From: Ipomoea triloba
Taxonomy: Eukaryota; Streptophyta; Magnoliopsida; Solanales; Convolvulaceae
Direction of reading: 5' to 3'
Assembly: GCF_003576645.1 (NCBI RefSeq)
Contig: NC_044916.1
Location: forward strand, 2,054,776 to 2,118,775
Length of the DNA stretch: 64,000 nt
In this document: positions 45,681-57,380 of the stretch, in pieces
Layout: each line of letters begins with the position of its first letter
Position numbering within the stretch: position 1 is the first letter of the stretch
Translations under genes and position numbers: made by a program
The notes under the pieces: model-generated
Told to the model about the DNA's origin: nothing
Seen by the model: the letters and a program-made list of their open reading frames with translations, nothing else
The model's database searches: none

Positions 45681-47800
45681 AAATTGTTGCATGTCAATTT
45701 GTTTACTTCATCTAACTTTTAAAAATAACTACAATATTATTACTACTATATATAAATTTCTTCCTACATAAATGATGTTGGTTTTCAAAGTTTAAAAATG
45801 TGAAAGGTATAATATATCATTATTATGATTTTATCTCTACTAAAAACAAATATAAGTATTATTACATTAATTTAAAAGTTTTATAGTTCAAATGCTGTGA
45901 ACAAATTTTATAAAATACCATAAATTATAAAAATTTACAAATCTAAAATAATAGTTATTATTTAAATATTATGAGCTCAAAACAAATTAATTTACGTTAA
46001 TAACATAACTGAAGAAAAACTAACATAAAAATGAACTAATTGAACTAACTTACATTTGCGGAGTTTGAAAAAAAAAAATAATGTTATTGCGTAAATGTTT
46101 CACATTTAAATATAATTTTATTAAATTTATTGGAATTCACATATTTAAGAATGATGCATCATCTCGAGATCTATCAATTTAAAATGAAGAAGAATAAGAG
46201 ATTTATTTTTTTGAATACAAGGCTCAATCTCATGACCTCCCATACGGGAGAATCACTACATGTCATCTGAGCACAAGATGCATGACAAGAACAATAGGTA
46301 ATAGAACTAAACGAAAAAGAGATAATAGAACTAAAAGAAATAAACTTTCAAATAAATTAGTTAAAAACATATCATAGATCTACAAATTTTGAACCACAAA
46401 GTCTATTGTGAACCTATTATTTAAATAATGATCTAGAGATGTTTTGATTGTGCTACATTTACGGGTTGAAAAATATTTAGAAACAAAACTAAATGGTTTC
46501 TAGACATCTATTACTATTTATGATAACAAACAAAAGCTTAAGGAAAAAACTTGTGTGTGACTGTCTCATGGTCTCAATCCGTGAGACGGGTTTGATCTTT
46601 AACTAACAAGGTCAAAGATCTGACCTATTAATCAAAGATCTGACCCGTTTAACGGATTAAGACCCGTGAGACGGTCTGACACAAGTGTTACTCAAAGTTT
46701 AAAATATCATCAAAGTAGATTTTGATACAAAACTCATATATCAATGTAAAATTTTAAAATAAGAATGGTTTTTCATGCAAGGAAAAAAATTATATAATAT
46801 TTATCAATATCTATATAATAAAAAATTATAAATTTCTCTTTTTATCAATTTTTGTAGACATATTATATTTATAGTATTTTGTACAATATAAAAATATATA
46901 TACATTTTTTTATAGAATTGTGATTATTGCCATAATTATACACGTTAATTACTACAATGAATATTTATTAAAAAATTATTTTAAAATATGTCTAAACTCA
47001 TATTCTTAATTAAAAATTTAAAAATATTTAAAATTTTGTCTAAATATATAACATAGTTAGGGACTACATTAATCCATATAGATTTAAAATTTAAATTCTT
47101 TTAATTTGTAAATGTAATTTTCTTAATTATAATTAATAAAATATAAAATATAATTAAAAATAAAATTATAAAATTAACAAAATGTGTATTCATAAATATT
47201 TAAATTTATAAAAATACATACATACATACATATACTTATGCATTATATTATTCATACAAAATAAAAATTCTATTTGTCAGTTTATAAATTTAATTATTTT
47301 AATTATAATATATCAATATAAATTATAATTACAGAAATTATATTATAGAATTTACATATATACATATTAATAAATATTATTTGTATATACACTGTATTAC
47401 ACAATCACATATACAAAATTTAAATTTTACATTTTTTTAATTTCTAAGTATAATTTCTTAGTTATTATTCATATTGTTACAATTATAATATATATGAAAT
47501 AAGATTAGAAATAATTCAATTTAATAATGTAAAATTTTCTCTATAAATTTATATAAATATGTATATGATTAGAGATTATATTAATCATACAAAATTTTAA
47601 TTTTGTATGTTATGATAATAGATACTTGACCAAATATACGAAAATTCAACTATATTATTATATTGTACATTATAATATATTTGTATTTTTAAATTTTATT
47701 ATTTAAATTTATAATAACAAAATTTTTTCCGTGCAACGCACGGGTAAAACACTAGTTATGATGTAAAAGAGTTAGACCTACAAATTGAAAAAATAAGGGA
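45681..47800. repeat. 2.12-kb AT-rich block, second copy
   Basis: Same content as 43552-45671. After 47800 unique sequence resumes, whereas the first copy runs into an N at the matching point, as expected when two contigs overlapping the same DNA are placed side by side. Confidence 0.85.
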
Positions 47801-47831
47801 AGAACATTTGTGGATGCCCTTAGAATCAATA

Positions 47832-48710
47832 TATTTTAAAAAGGAATAAGGTTCAAATTGACCACTGAACGTAACCTGAAAGTGCAATTAGGCCACTGAA
47901 CGAAAAAATAGTGCAATTAGGCCACTGAACACTCCAAATGCATGCAATTTCACCAGATAGCAGGTTACCTAACCTTTCATTTCATTATGTTGCATGCTTA
48001 TGTGGATGGTGAATTGACATTTTAAAATAAATTTTTAATAATAATAACATTAAAAATAAAAAATAAAAAATTTAATGCCTGCTTCCTTGTTTTAGAAAAA
48101 TTAAAAATACAATGCGCTTGTTTGTTTGTTTGTTTTTTAATTTGTTATTTATTTTATTTTTGTTTTTAACGTTTAGTATTAAAAAATATTTTATTTTTAA
48201 TAACATTAAAAATAAAAAAAATAAAAAATTAAATGCCTGCTTCCTTGTTTTTTTTTTTTTAAACAAAAGTAATTAAAAAAATTAAAAATACAATGCGCTT
48301 GTTTGTTTGTTTTTTTAATTAAATTTTTAAATTTAAAGTTTTTTTTGAATACTACTAACTCTATTAGAATGCAGTATCTGTTCATAACTATTGAAGCACA
48401 AGTGCCCCCACTGAGACTCAAACCCACCACCTCCCATCAAACCCACCACCTCCCATATAAAGAGAAGAGTTTGATGCCACTAGACTACAAGGTCCTTGGC
48501 TATTTTTAAAGTTTAGTATTAAAAAAATATTTTAAAATGTCAACTTACCATCCATGTACGCAGATGAAATGGAAGGTAACCTGCTATCATGTAAATTTGC
48601 ATGCATTTGGAGTGTTCAATGGCCTAATTACACTTTTCTTTTTCAGTGGCCTAATTGCACTTTGAGGTTACGTTAAATGGCTAATTTGAACCTTATTCCT
48701 TTTAAAAATA
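47832..48710. mobile_element. Long-TIR (foldback/MULE-like) element
   Basis: About 170 bp at the left ('ttttaaaaaggaataaggttcaaatt', then 'gaaagtgcaattaggccactgaac', then 'gcaggttacct') recurs inverted at the right ('aggtaacctgc', then 'gtggcctaattgcac', then 'aatttgaaccttattcctttt'). No coding capacity. The middle holds a duplicated 'aaatgcctgcttccttgttt' unit and the nested SINE 48340-48500. Confidence 0.75.
48340..48500 (-). mobile_element. tRNA-derived SINE, family 1 (best-preserved copy)
   Basis: Minus-strand head 'gccaaggaccttgtagtctagtggcatc' has the A-box TAGTCTAGTGG. 'ggtgggtttgagtctcagtg' has the B-box-like GGTTTGAGTCTC. A body 'agttatgaacagatactgcattc' and an A-rich tail follow. 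A 19-bp internal duplication (caaacccaccacctcccat) is present. Nested in the long-TIR element. Confidence 0.75.
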
Positions 48711-48750
48711 AATTTTCTTCTCTAATGGAAAAACAGGCTTTAATTGGGAA

Positions 48751-48827
48751 AGCCCAATCTCAGATTATATTTGCAGCCGACCTAATAAAATAGCCCATTC
48801 GGCCCGTATTCATCATCGTATAGCCCA
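48751..48827 (-). promoter_or_regulatory. Three site II elements (TGGGCT) upstream of UTP6
   Basis: AGCCCA (TGGGCT on the other strand) occurs at 48751-48756, 48792-48797 and 48822-48827, 140-220 bp before the UTP6 start, with a GGCCCG between. Site II motifs (TGGGCC/T), bound by TCP factors, are typical of ribosome-biogenesis and proliferation genes in plants. A CT-rich leader (48840-48905) follows. Confidence 0.6.
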
Positions 48828-48968
48828 AAACCCCACTAAAACCTCCGTCTCTCCCTCCCTCCGTCTTTCTCTCTCTCCCTCTCTCACGCTCGCTCGCTCG
48901 CCGCTTTTTCTTCAATCTATTGCCGGAAAGAGGAGAAGAGGAAACGGAAAGGGAAGCGGAAAAGGAGA

Positions 48969-51900
48969 ATGGCGGATGTGGTGCAGTACAAGTTGGAGCG
49001 GATGCTCCCGGAGCTGGACGACTTGGAACGGCGCGGCTTGTTCAGCAAATTCGAGATAGGGGAGATTGTCAAGCAGCGCCGGAGGTTCGAGTACCGGCTG
49101 AAGAGGCACAGCCCGCTGAAATCGGATTTCATAGCGTATATCGATTACGAGAAGCAGCTCGACGCTCTCCGCCTCCTGCGGAAGAAAGCTCTGGTGAAGG
49201 AGGACGGCCACGCAAAATCGAAGAAATCGGTCTCGGATTTCTCCGGCGTTGCGAGGATTGTGGAGATTTATCGCCTCGCTACGAATCGGTTTAAGGGCGA
49301 CATTGAGCTCTGGTTTCAGTATTTGGAGTTCTGCAGAGAGCGAAGAAATGGTAGAATGAAGAAGGTAGTGAATTTTTATATTATTCTTAGTTGATGAGTT
49401 TTTCTCATTCTGAGAGTGCCGAATTCGAATTTGCAGTGGATAGGGAAAAGTATTATGGAATGAGTTCCTTTGCATGCTCAAATTGATAATTTTCACTTTT
49501 TGAAGAAGGAATACAGATATTGATGTGATCATGGAAACTATGAAAACATTAGAATGTGCTGTAATCACTTTTCCACACTAATCAAACAATAATTATACTA
49601 GTCTCAATAGGTTTGAAATTAAAGTCCTTCAGTGAAATATATTGTTGCTCATAACAGTTCTACTTTTATGGGAAACATGGTGAAGCTGATTGGTTCATTC
49701 TGAGATAGAGTTTGTTTGTGCTGGTTTTCGTTTTGGATTGTTAAAATCTTGAATTCATAGAAAAATTCCCTATCTCTGTGCTTGTTTGTCACACTTAAAG
49801 AAGTGATATCTTCACAGGTATAAAGCATGACCAAGTACAAAGAAGTCAGAACCAAATAGAACTCTGAAGATGCATGGTTAAAAGAGATAAATTTTCTTTA
49901 TCTGTCACTGAATGTTGCTTTATTTATGCTGCTTGCTTAGTGCATGCTTTATAGTTCAGTCACTTATTGTTTTTCATGTCTAAATATTTGGCTGGGTTGA
50001 TGGTCTTCCACTGGAACCTTTGCTGGATGTATTATTATGTGAATACATATGGAGTGTGATATTTCAGGAGATAATTTGGGTGTTATATTGTAAGTGTTTG
50101 TAGTTTTACTGATCTTTGTTGTGTGACTAAGACTAATGCCTTCGTGTTTGTTTTTGCTTCAATAGGCTCTAGTTGATGCAATTAGGATGCACCCAACAGT
50201 GCCTGGGCTTTGGATTTACGCTGCATCTTGGGAATTTGACCAAAACTTAAATGTTGCAGCTGCTCGTGCCTTGATGCAACGTGGTTTTAGAGCATGCCCA
50301 AGTTCTGAGGATCTATGGATAGAATATCTTCGCATGGAGCTCACCTACCTTAATAAATTAAAGGCTAGAAAAGTAGCTCTAGGAGAAGATGTAGGCACGC
50401 TGACAAACAATCAGAAAAATCCAAAAGAGAAGCAGTGGAGAGATGAGAACAAAGAATTATTTATGTCCCTTGATGATGAGATTAAGGATGACAAAGCATC
50501 AAATCCTCAAGATGCAGAACAAAAGGACAAAGTTGATTTATTTAAAGAGCATGGTTTAAGCATTTTTCAAACTGTATACAATAGTGCTATTGAAGCCATC
50601 CCTTCTAGTTTCAGCTTAAGAACACGGTTTCTTGAGATACTAGACGCAACAAATCTAGCTCATTCAGAAGATATGCAAAAACAGATACTTGATGATTTGA
50701 AAAAGGACTTCTGTAAAGAACCAAAATATTGGGACTGGCTGGCAAGACTGGAAATGTTTGGCCTTAAAAACGTGGAGAATGCTTCAGAAGGAATGATCAC
50801 TGATCGTTTAAGTGAAGCAATTCAGGTAAGGTCACTCTAAAGTGGTCAGATTTTCATATGGGTTTGGCTAATTATATTGAATATCAACTTTACTTCTTTT
50901 CTTATGCTTTTTACTTCCAGTATTTACCTTCTGTTTCCCATTTCTTTTCCTTCTTGGTGTGGAGCTTAGTTTGTTCACTAAGTTATCTGGTTGCTTTTTG
51001 GAATACTTTTAGGTATATGAGGAGGGTTTAAAAGTTGTGCCTTCAGCCACGATGTTTGAACTTTATGTGAAGTTCTTGACTGATGCCATCCCTTGTGGAA
51101 ATGGAGATGGTAAATCTTCTGATAACTCAAGCGATCATGTTGTTGATCCCATTGCACAGCTGTTGATGGTATATGAGAAGGCTGAAAGCATGGGGTGCAT
51201 CACTGAAGCTCTTGCTTGTCAACATGTTTCTTTCCTTTTGCAACTGGGAAAGCAAGTTGAAGCCAAGACACTGGTAGAAAAGTTTTGTACAGGAAAATTT
51301 TCTGAAGCAGTGCATTTATGGGCATTACGGCTCTCCATAGAAACGATGTGCACTGAAAAAGGGTTCTCTTCAAACAAGGCTGCTCAGTTATCATTGTTTG
51401 AACTCCTTAGGAATGTTCTAATGAAGGTTTCTATATCAAAAGCAGAAAGCTTGTGGCTTATGGTATGCAAAAGCCTTTCAGTTCTCTTGCATTTAATTTT
51501 ACTTGGGATATGCCTCAGATGTTACTAGTCTTATTGCTTCCCATAACACTGCTAATGAAAAGAGCTTTGTGGCTTGTGAATTTCTTAAATCAATTATAAT
51601 TTTTAATGGCATTACGTGAGCCCTCAAGTAACCCTTTTTTTTTCTGGTAATATGTAGGCGCTCAAGGTTTTTTCAAGTCATAAACAGATTTTTGACAAAC
51701 TGATAGATACTGCGGTGGCTTTATTGGCTAAAGATGGTGGAAGTGATGGTGGATTTTCGCTCTCTTCTGCCATTGTAAATTATGTTCTACAGAAGGATGG
51801 ACTTCGCAGTGCAAGAGAGATGTACAGGAGGTATGTTGTGACATTTGATGCAATGATATTTTAGTGCATTCTAGAATTCCAGTTTGACGTTTGCTTATGA

Positions 51901-52736
51901 CTTTTAATTTGTCTGGAGGAGCCTGATAATAAGCACTGCAGTTTTCTTGTTCCAGATGTTAGAATACTGAGCTACTCTACTTTCCCATCTAAATGCAGAT
52001 TTATCGCACTACCACACCCAGGACTGTCAATATATAAGAATTGCATTGAATTGGAATTGAGCATTGTGTCCACTGGTGATGAGGGTTCTCTTGCAAATGC
52101 CCGCTTACTATACGATGCTATGCTGACAACATATGACCAAGACGCAAACTTGTGGCGAGACTACTACTCTATGGAGGTTAAGGTATGCTCGGTGCATCCC
52201 ATCTTTTATTGTCTCATTTGCATAGGCATATGAATTTGAATACTCTTCACTTCTCAGTTTGACCACTGACATTAGTATATTTCTCTTTATCCATAATGAC
52301 CTACCCCTATAGAGAGCTTATTTAACGTGAACTTCACAAACATCACTCACATTGAACTTAGAGAATGTTTGCTTAACGTGAACACTCTTCACTCTACGCC
52401 TCTACGGAATTCATCATTGACATTAGTATGTTTTTCTTTATCTGTAATGACCTTCTACCCCTATAGAATGCTTACTTAACATGAACTTCACTCACATTGA
52501 ACTAGGAGATCTTGCATGTATTCTGGCTTATCTACAAAACAAGCCTGTCTCAGGGTGTCAACATTATGCATTTGAGAGTTACTATATACTGCGCTGCTTT
52601 ATTCAGTGTTTCGTGTATTTTTCATTGATTTCTTGTACTATATTTTCAGTTTGGAACATTGGAAAAAGCAGCAGCAGTCGAATGGCGTGCACGAAAAACA
52701 CTCAACAAAGGCTTCCCACTACTCTCAACGGTTTAG
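48969..52736 (+). CDS. UTP6: U3 snoRNA-associated protein 6 (SSU processome)
   Basis: Six exons: 48969-49364, 50166-50825, 51013-51462, 51658-51830, 51999-52182 and 52650-52736, giving 649 aa, normal for plant UTP6. The N-terminal region MADVVQYKLERMLPELDDLERRGLFS, then FEIGEIVKQRRRFEYRLKR, is the U3-associated protein 6 domain (about residues 10-95). Half-TPR (HAT) repeats follow (LWFQYLEFC, LWIYAASWEFD, LWIEYLRMEL, YWDWLARLEMFG, LWRDYYSMEVKFG). The last exon ends EWRARKTLNKGFPLLSTV. UTP6 is part of the t-UTP/UTP-B section of the small-subunit processome and is needed for early 18S pre-rRNA cleavages in the nucleolus. All introns are GT-AG and in phase. The long minus-strand frame over exon 1 is an antisense shadow. 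Confidence 0.95.
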
Positions 52737-53295
52737 AGTTCAGGCTTAAATTTGTGTATGCTAACCACAGAAATTTTGTTCTTTTCCCCTGTTGTTGTTT
52801 TGAACAACTACCGAGTTCGGTAAAGGATTTCTGGCCTTGTTGGGCATTTTCTAAGTTTGAATCCCCTCACCGCAAAACCGCCCATTATGGATCCATTATG
52901 GAGATTGGTAGAGGAGGTAAATTGCGGGGAATGTCTCAACTAGCCAACAATCTTGTACACTAATGCCCACAATGTCTTGTTAGCAAGGCAAAATTTATAA
53001 ATTTATTAAATTTATTTTGATTTAGTTCATCAGTTGAACTATATCTCGCCAGAACTTGTGGGTATTTTTTAAAATTACAGAAAAGTACACTCAAAAGTCT
53101 TGAAGTGAAGGGTAGAAATGAAACTCATGTAATCTTTTGGTTCACCTGTACTACATAATGCTCATGAAGATTTTTAATACATCTTCTGCTTCTCCATACA
53201 AATCAGGGAGCCTCTATTTTATGTGTAGTTTCTTGTGTCAGACTTTTGGCCATTGTGGACTCACAACCTACAGATTCAAGTAAACAACTAAAATA
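52737..53295. other. Convergent 3' region between UTP6 and the minus-strand gene
   Basis: Holds the 3' UTRs of two convergent genes. No additional gene is seen; the plus-strand frame over 52481-52963 is UTP6 intron 5, exon 6 and 3' UTR read in another frame. Confidence 0.5.
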
Positions 53296-54603
53296 TCAGA
53301 CCACGAAGACGCGTTCTCGGGTAATGTTCCTCTCGAGATCACTGAAACTCACCTCGAGCGTACTAAACACCAGTCCCATCCGGCTCGCCACCACTGAGGC
53401 CTCTTCGGCTTGTCCCACAACTGCCATTTGCTCTAGCTGAAGCGTTTTAACCGGAAGCCTTTATACAAGAAAACAGTATGTTAGTTGCATATTTTACCTA
53501 CATGAGAGGGCGTGCCAAGCATAATATCTTAGTTGAAATTAGTAAATAACACGTCTTTCAATTTGATATCAGGAGCGACGAATCCTCCCTCCCCCGACAC
53601 ACAGAAGAAAATAAAAGGAAAGAGTAATAGAGCTCACCATGCCATTCCTCTCATGAAATATGCATTAGCTATGATTGCACAAAAGCCTTTCCACTGCACC
53701 ATCATTTCATCCGAAACAGGAGGAGTGGACGACCATCGAACTATGGTTGGTTGTGGCGTACACAATATCGTGATAAATATGATACTCAACCACAAAATGC
53801 ACTCATCAACCTATAAACAATTCACTGATGTAGACCTCGAGAACATTGTAAAAACGAGAAACAGATCAACAACACGAGTTGACTCACTAACCTCACTCGA
53901 GAAAATTTTGGACTTCAGACTGGTGCTTCCACCGTATATTTGCATTGCTTCAATCTCGACCCCAGATTCCTTCAGAGCAGTAAGTTCTTTCCTTAAACCT
54001 TCATCCGTACATCCCAGCGCATACGCATTTACTCCCGCACTGATGAACTCCTAAAACACGAGGGTTTTAACGACGTATTTGAATATAACAACTAACTGAC
54101 CTCATACGAGAGTAAGAACAACCGAATATACTTTTAGATTGTCACCTCCTCCACGCTCAGCAAAATACTTGTATCGTTTGAACAGGCTGATAGCTATGTT
54201 CCGCGAGGAGCGATACTCGTTTTCAGGCGATATAGCATCTTGCGAATGACACTGCAACAGTCGCAATAATAACACTTCAGAGACCAAACCAATGCCACAT
54301 GGCAATTGCAAATAAAGCGGGACAGACAGAAAGAAAAGGAGCTCTGTAGAAGGTAATGCTTACCAGCCATGTCCTCGAAGTGGAATTTTGCGAGAGATAG
54401 AGAGGCTTCAACTTATTAGCGTAGTTCAGAAAGAAAGGACAACTGCGAGCCCCGTTATTGGGACCACAGTGGAGGCTGGAAAAACCGTGAGTACTAATCA
54501 GTGGATTAACATGTTTTGACTTGCAGGGAGACGTTTCACGCAGCACATTTACATCCCAAGTCGTTTGATGATTCAAGGCTCGTGGAATCTGAACAATTAG
54601 CAT
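53296..54603 (-). CDS. Conserved plant protein of unknown function
   Basis: Five coding exons on the minus strand: 54603-54364, 54251-54132, 54050-53892, 53810-53638 and 53458-53296; 284 aa, all with in-phase GT-AG introns. The N-terminus (about 80 aa) is Ser/Asn-rich and transit-peptide-like. The core reads SPENEYRSSRNIAISLFKRY, then ERGGGDNLKEFISAGVNAYA, then GLRKELTALKESGVEIE. A hydrophobic segment CILWLSIIFITILC follows, then PTIVRWSSTPPVSDE. The look is of a conserved organelle protein, but I cannot name the family. The last exon has a strong GTGAGT after FSTLE, so the C-terminus may be spliced further and end differently. A 5' UTR intron of about 1 kb is likely (donor at 55611-55616), with a short upstream ATG frame just before the start. 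Confidence 0.75.
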
Positions 54604-54894
54604 GGTTGGACCATGATCCGCTCACCTTCGTACAACAACAAAACAAAAAGTATTACTCTCGGGTGCCATACTCATTTACATTTAGTACTCTTGAAGCAAG
54701 ATTCAACAAACTACTCAAAGCACCAAAAGCAATATTGTAGTTAAGTGGAGGATATAAACACAGCACTACCGCTTCAACAATCCTCTCTAACATATTCTTA
54801 CATAATACTATAATTTTTAGAAGTTTGATATTTAGATTAACCCTCTTTCTTGTTGACTTCATCTCTTATCACTAACTTTGATTTAGTGGAAAGC

Positions 54895-55265
54895 CCACAA
54901 CTTCTACCCAAATGTGTGGTCTAGCCGTCTAGGTAAAAATTGTCTTGTGAGTTGTGACCCTAACCAGCAAATTATCACAAGAAGGTAAACCAACCTGATT
55001 TACTCATAGCTGATCGACTCAAATAAAAAAGGTCAATACAGCTCTCACGAAAAATCAAACTTCAAAGCTCGTGGTTATCCAAATATGCGCTCTAGATAAA
55101 ATTGTCTCGGACCCTTGCCAGCAAATTATAATTAGAAGGTAAACCAATCTAGATTACCTATAGTTGATCAGCTCAAACCAAAAAGGTTAATAGACCGCTC
55201 TCACAAAAAATCGAACTTCAAACCTCGCAGTGACCAAGTCAACAGTATGACCAACTTGGTTGGGG
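54895..55265 (-). mobile_element. Two SINE family 2 copies in the 5' UTR intron
   Basis: Reverse-oriented copies at 54895-55065 and 55070-55265, each with 'gaccctaaccagcaaattatcacaagaaggtaaaccaacct'-type body and 'ctgatcgactcaaa..aaaaaggt'. The second ends with the tRNA-like head 'gaccaacttggttgggg'. Confidence 0.55.
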
Positions 55266-55616
55266 TTGGGGTGTTCTTATCCACCATCCACATGTTTCAT
55301 CCAATGTAAAGAATTGTACTAATGTTTGTAGCCAAATCAAGCTAAACACTAACAATCCCCAAAATCTTGATAACAATTGTTTCCATCCAAGAATGACACT
55401 TTCCAATATCCTAGGATTACATTTTCACAAAAAGAGATGTTTCCCTTCTTCCCCAACACCAAAATTTTCTCATATTAACCAAAACCCATCTTTGATCCAC
55501 TCTTATCCACCCCTAAATCCTAATTCATTCAACTCTTAATCCCCCCTAATCAGCAAAACAAAGCAAGGGTAATCAACAAAAACATTGATCATAGCTTGAA
55601 GCGCAATCTAACTTAC

Positions 55617-55850
55617 CGTTTACCAGAAGCGATGCGGTGTCATCACCAGAAAAAGCAGAAACACCCGATTCAGAATAGCTCAGAGGCAATACAATTCAAT
55701 CAGAATTAAGAAGATGATGAACGATACAGATATAGATACAGTGATATACACACGTAAGACGAGATTCTTGGATTTTATGTGAAGAATCTTTTTCGAGCAG
55801 AAAAATTGGAAAAAGAAAATTGATGTGAAGAATCTACTAGTGAGTTTCCG
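55617..55850 (-). promoter_or_regulatory. Probable 5' UTR exon and promoter of the minus-strand gene
   Basis: A consensus donor (GTAAGT on the minus strand) at 55616-55611 is preceded by CT/GA-rich leader-like DNA. AT-rich, partly poly-T DNA lies beyond 55850. The boundary is approximate. Confidence 0.4.
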
Positions 55851-57380
55851 GGGGCCACGAATTTTATGATTTTTTTTTTCTTTCTTTCCTTTATTATGGG
55901 TCCATAATTTTTATTGGTTTTATATAATAATATAAAATCATGCAATTTTGGGTTTTTCCTAAGTTAAATGCTATTCTTTGTAAATAAATATTTATAATAT
56001 GAAGAATTTTGTAAGGTTGTGAGAAGATATGGAAATGTCTTCAGTGGCTAACTATATTTACCACTTAATTCTCTTATTACTTAGATGGAGTGGGTTGCAC
56101 ATACAAAGGTGTACACATGTACTTGGCATGCTATCCTTTCTCATTAGCTATAGCTAAAGGATAAAGTCACCAAATTGTATATGTAGCCTATTTTGACAAA
56201 TTATATTGTGAACTATATTCTTCTATGGACCGTTGATAAATGCTCTTTTTAACATATTTGGTTACAGTATAATTGTGGTATGACTATATTTGAAAATCTT
56301 TTTTTTTTTTCGATTCAAATTATATTATTCACTCATTAACATGACATGATCAATAAATTCAATAAAAGAACATTTATTTATTTTTATTGATTATTCAAAA
56401 CTCGATTGATCTATCACAAATACAATAATAACATTGTGATTGCCACGAAATAAATTAACATTAGGTGTGTTTGGAAATCAGAAAAATGACTTCTGGAAAA
56501 TATTTTTTGAAAAATGAGTTATTTTTCATAAAACATTTTCATTTCTAATTTTTGGTTGTATTTCAAAAAATTGTCTTGGTGTTTTTGGTTCATTTACCGG
56601 AAAATGAACATAAAAGAAAAGGGCCAAATACCCTGAACTTTATCTGGTCAACTCCGAAGATAAAATCAACGACTAGCGATGACAGTTAGTCGCCTTCTAC
56701 CAGAGATGTAATGCTACCTGTTGGTCGTCGAGGAGATAGGTTGGGGAAGATGGTTGAGGAAGAATGTCCGAAAGGCGAAGAGAAGAAGTATGGAAAATGA
56801 CTTTTCCTTGAAAATGGGAAGTTATTTTCCAGATAAACATGGTGATTTTCTCCTTTAACTAATTGATTTTTTTATGAATTCTTGCCAAACGAAAATGCAG
56901 AAAATTTTTCGAGTTTTCAAAGGCACCCTTAACCTATATTAAGTAACTAATTGTACTCAAAACATTAGAAATGTGAATCGAACCAACCCACTTAAACTAA
57001 GTATCCACTGGAGCCATCTTTATGGATAACGAGGAAAACCCACATACCCCTAGCTATTATCCGAGAATCATAGATTCAATAAAAAATACATTAACAAGAA
57101 TTGAAATCATAATCTTATGATATACAGAGTACTAATCATATTTCGCTCATTTGGTCATTAATTGAAATTTCGAATCTTCTTGATACAACTGAAGAGTGAG
57201 AATTGACAAGCACCCCTCATCTTACTCTCCTACCGCCGAACGAACCACACCAACAACAAACGAGGGATTGGGGGAGTTGTTGAAAATCGTAGCACCACTC
57301 ACTGAAGATGGGTCTCGATTTAGAAGAGAAAGCCTCATCCACCCACTATATTCCACCAGACATCCCCCTTTTCTTTAATC
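55851..57380. other. Intergenic spacer with a MITE
   Basis: AT-rich. Contains the GTGTTTGG-family element at 56459-56935. No gene recognised. The T-protein promoter should lie at about 57150-57480. Confidence 0.5.
56459..56935. mobile_element. MITE, GTGTTTGG family (complete ends)
   Basis: Left 'aggtgtgtttggaaat' pairs with the reverse complement of the right end 'tttcaaaggcaccctt'. Internal 'ggaaaatgacttttcc'-type repeats occur near both ends. Related to 19313-19935 and 23431-23795, which lack a clear right end. Confidence 0.6.

Larger units (their letters stand above)
40028..47755 (+). mobile_element. Helitron-like non-autonomous element (interrupted by assembly duplications)
   Basis: The 5' end is TCTATATC...TCTATATTAAAATAGAAGTAC at about 40028 (duplicate about 41689), like many plant Helitron 5' ends that start with TC. 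The 3' end is a GC hairpin CCGTGCAACGCACGG, then 'gtaaaaca' and CTAG followed by T, at 45600-45626 and again at 47729-47755. This is the classical Helitron terminus with insertion between A and T. No Rep/helicase coding sequence is visible, so it is non-autonomous. The span includes the duplicated gene copy 2 only because of the apparent assembly duplication. The true element is shorter. Confidence 0.5.

Noticed and set aside
48440..48500. tRNA gene on the minus strand
   Set aside because: A- and B-box motifs are present, but the sequence cannot form a full cloverleaf and recurs as a dispersed SINE.
48912..49568. 218-aa minus-strand open frame
   Set aside because: It is antisense to UTP6 exon 1 and its intron; the GC-rich coding exon keeps the opposite strand open. 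The plus-strand protein is a clear family member.
52481..52963. 160-aa plus-strand frame
   Set aside because: Covers UTP6 intron 5, exon 6 in another phase, and 3' UTR.
53533..54054. 173-aa plus-strand frame
   Set aside because: Antisense to two exons of the conserved minus-strand gene, whose splice sites and reading frame are consistent.
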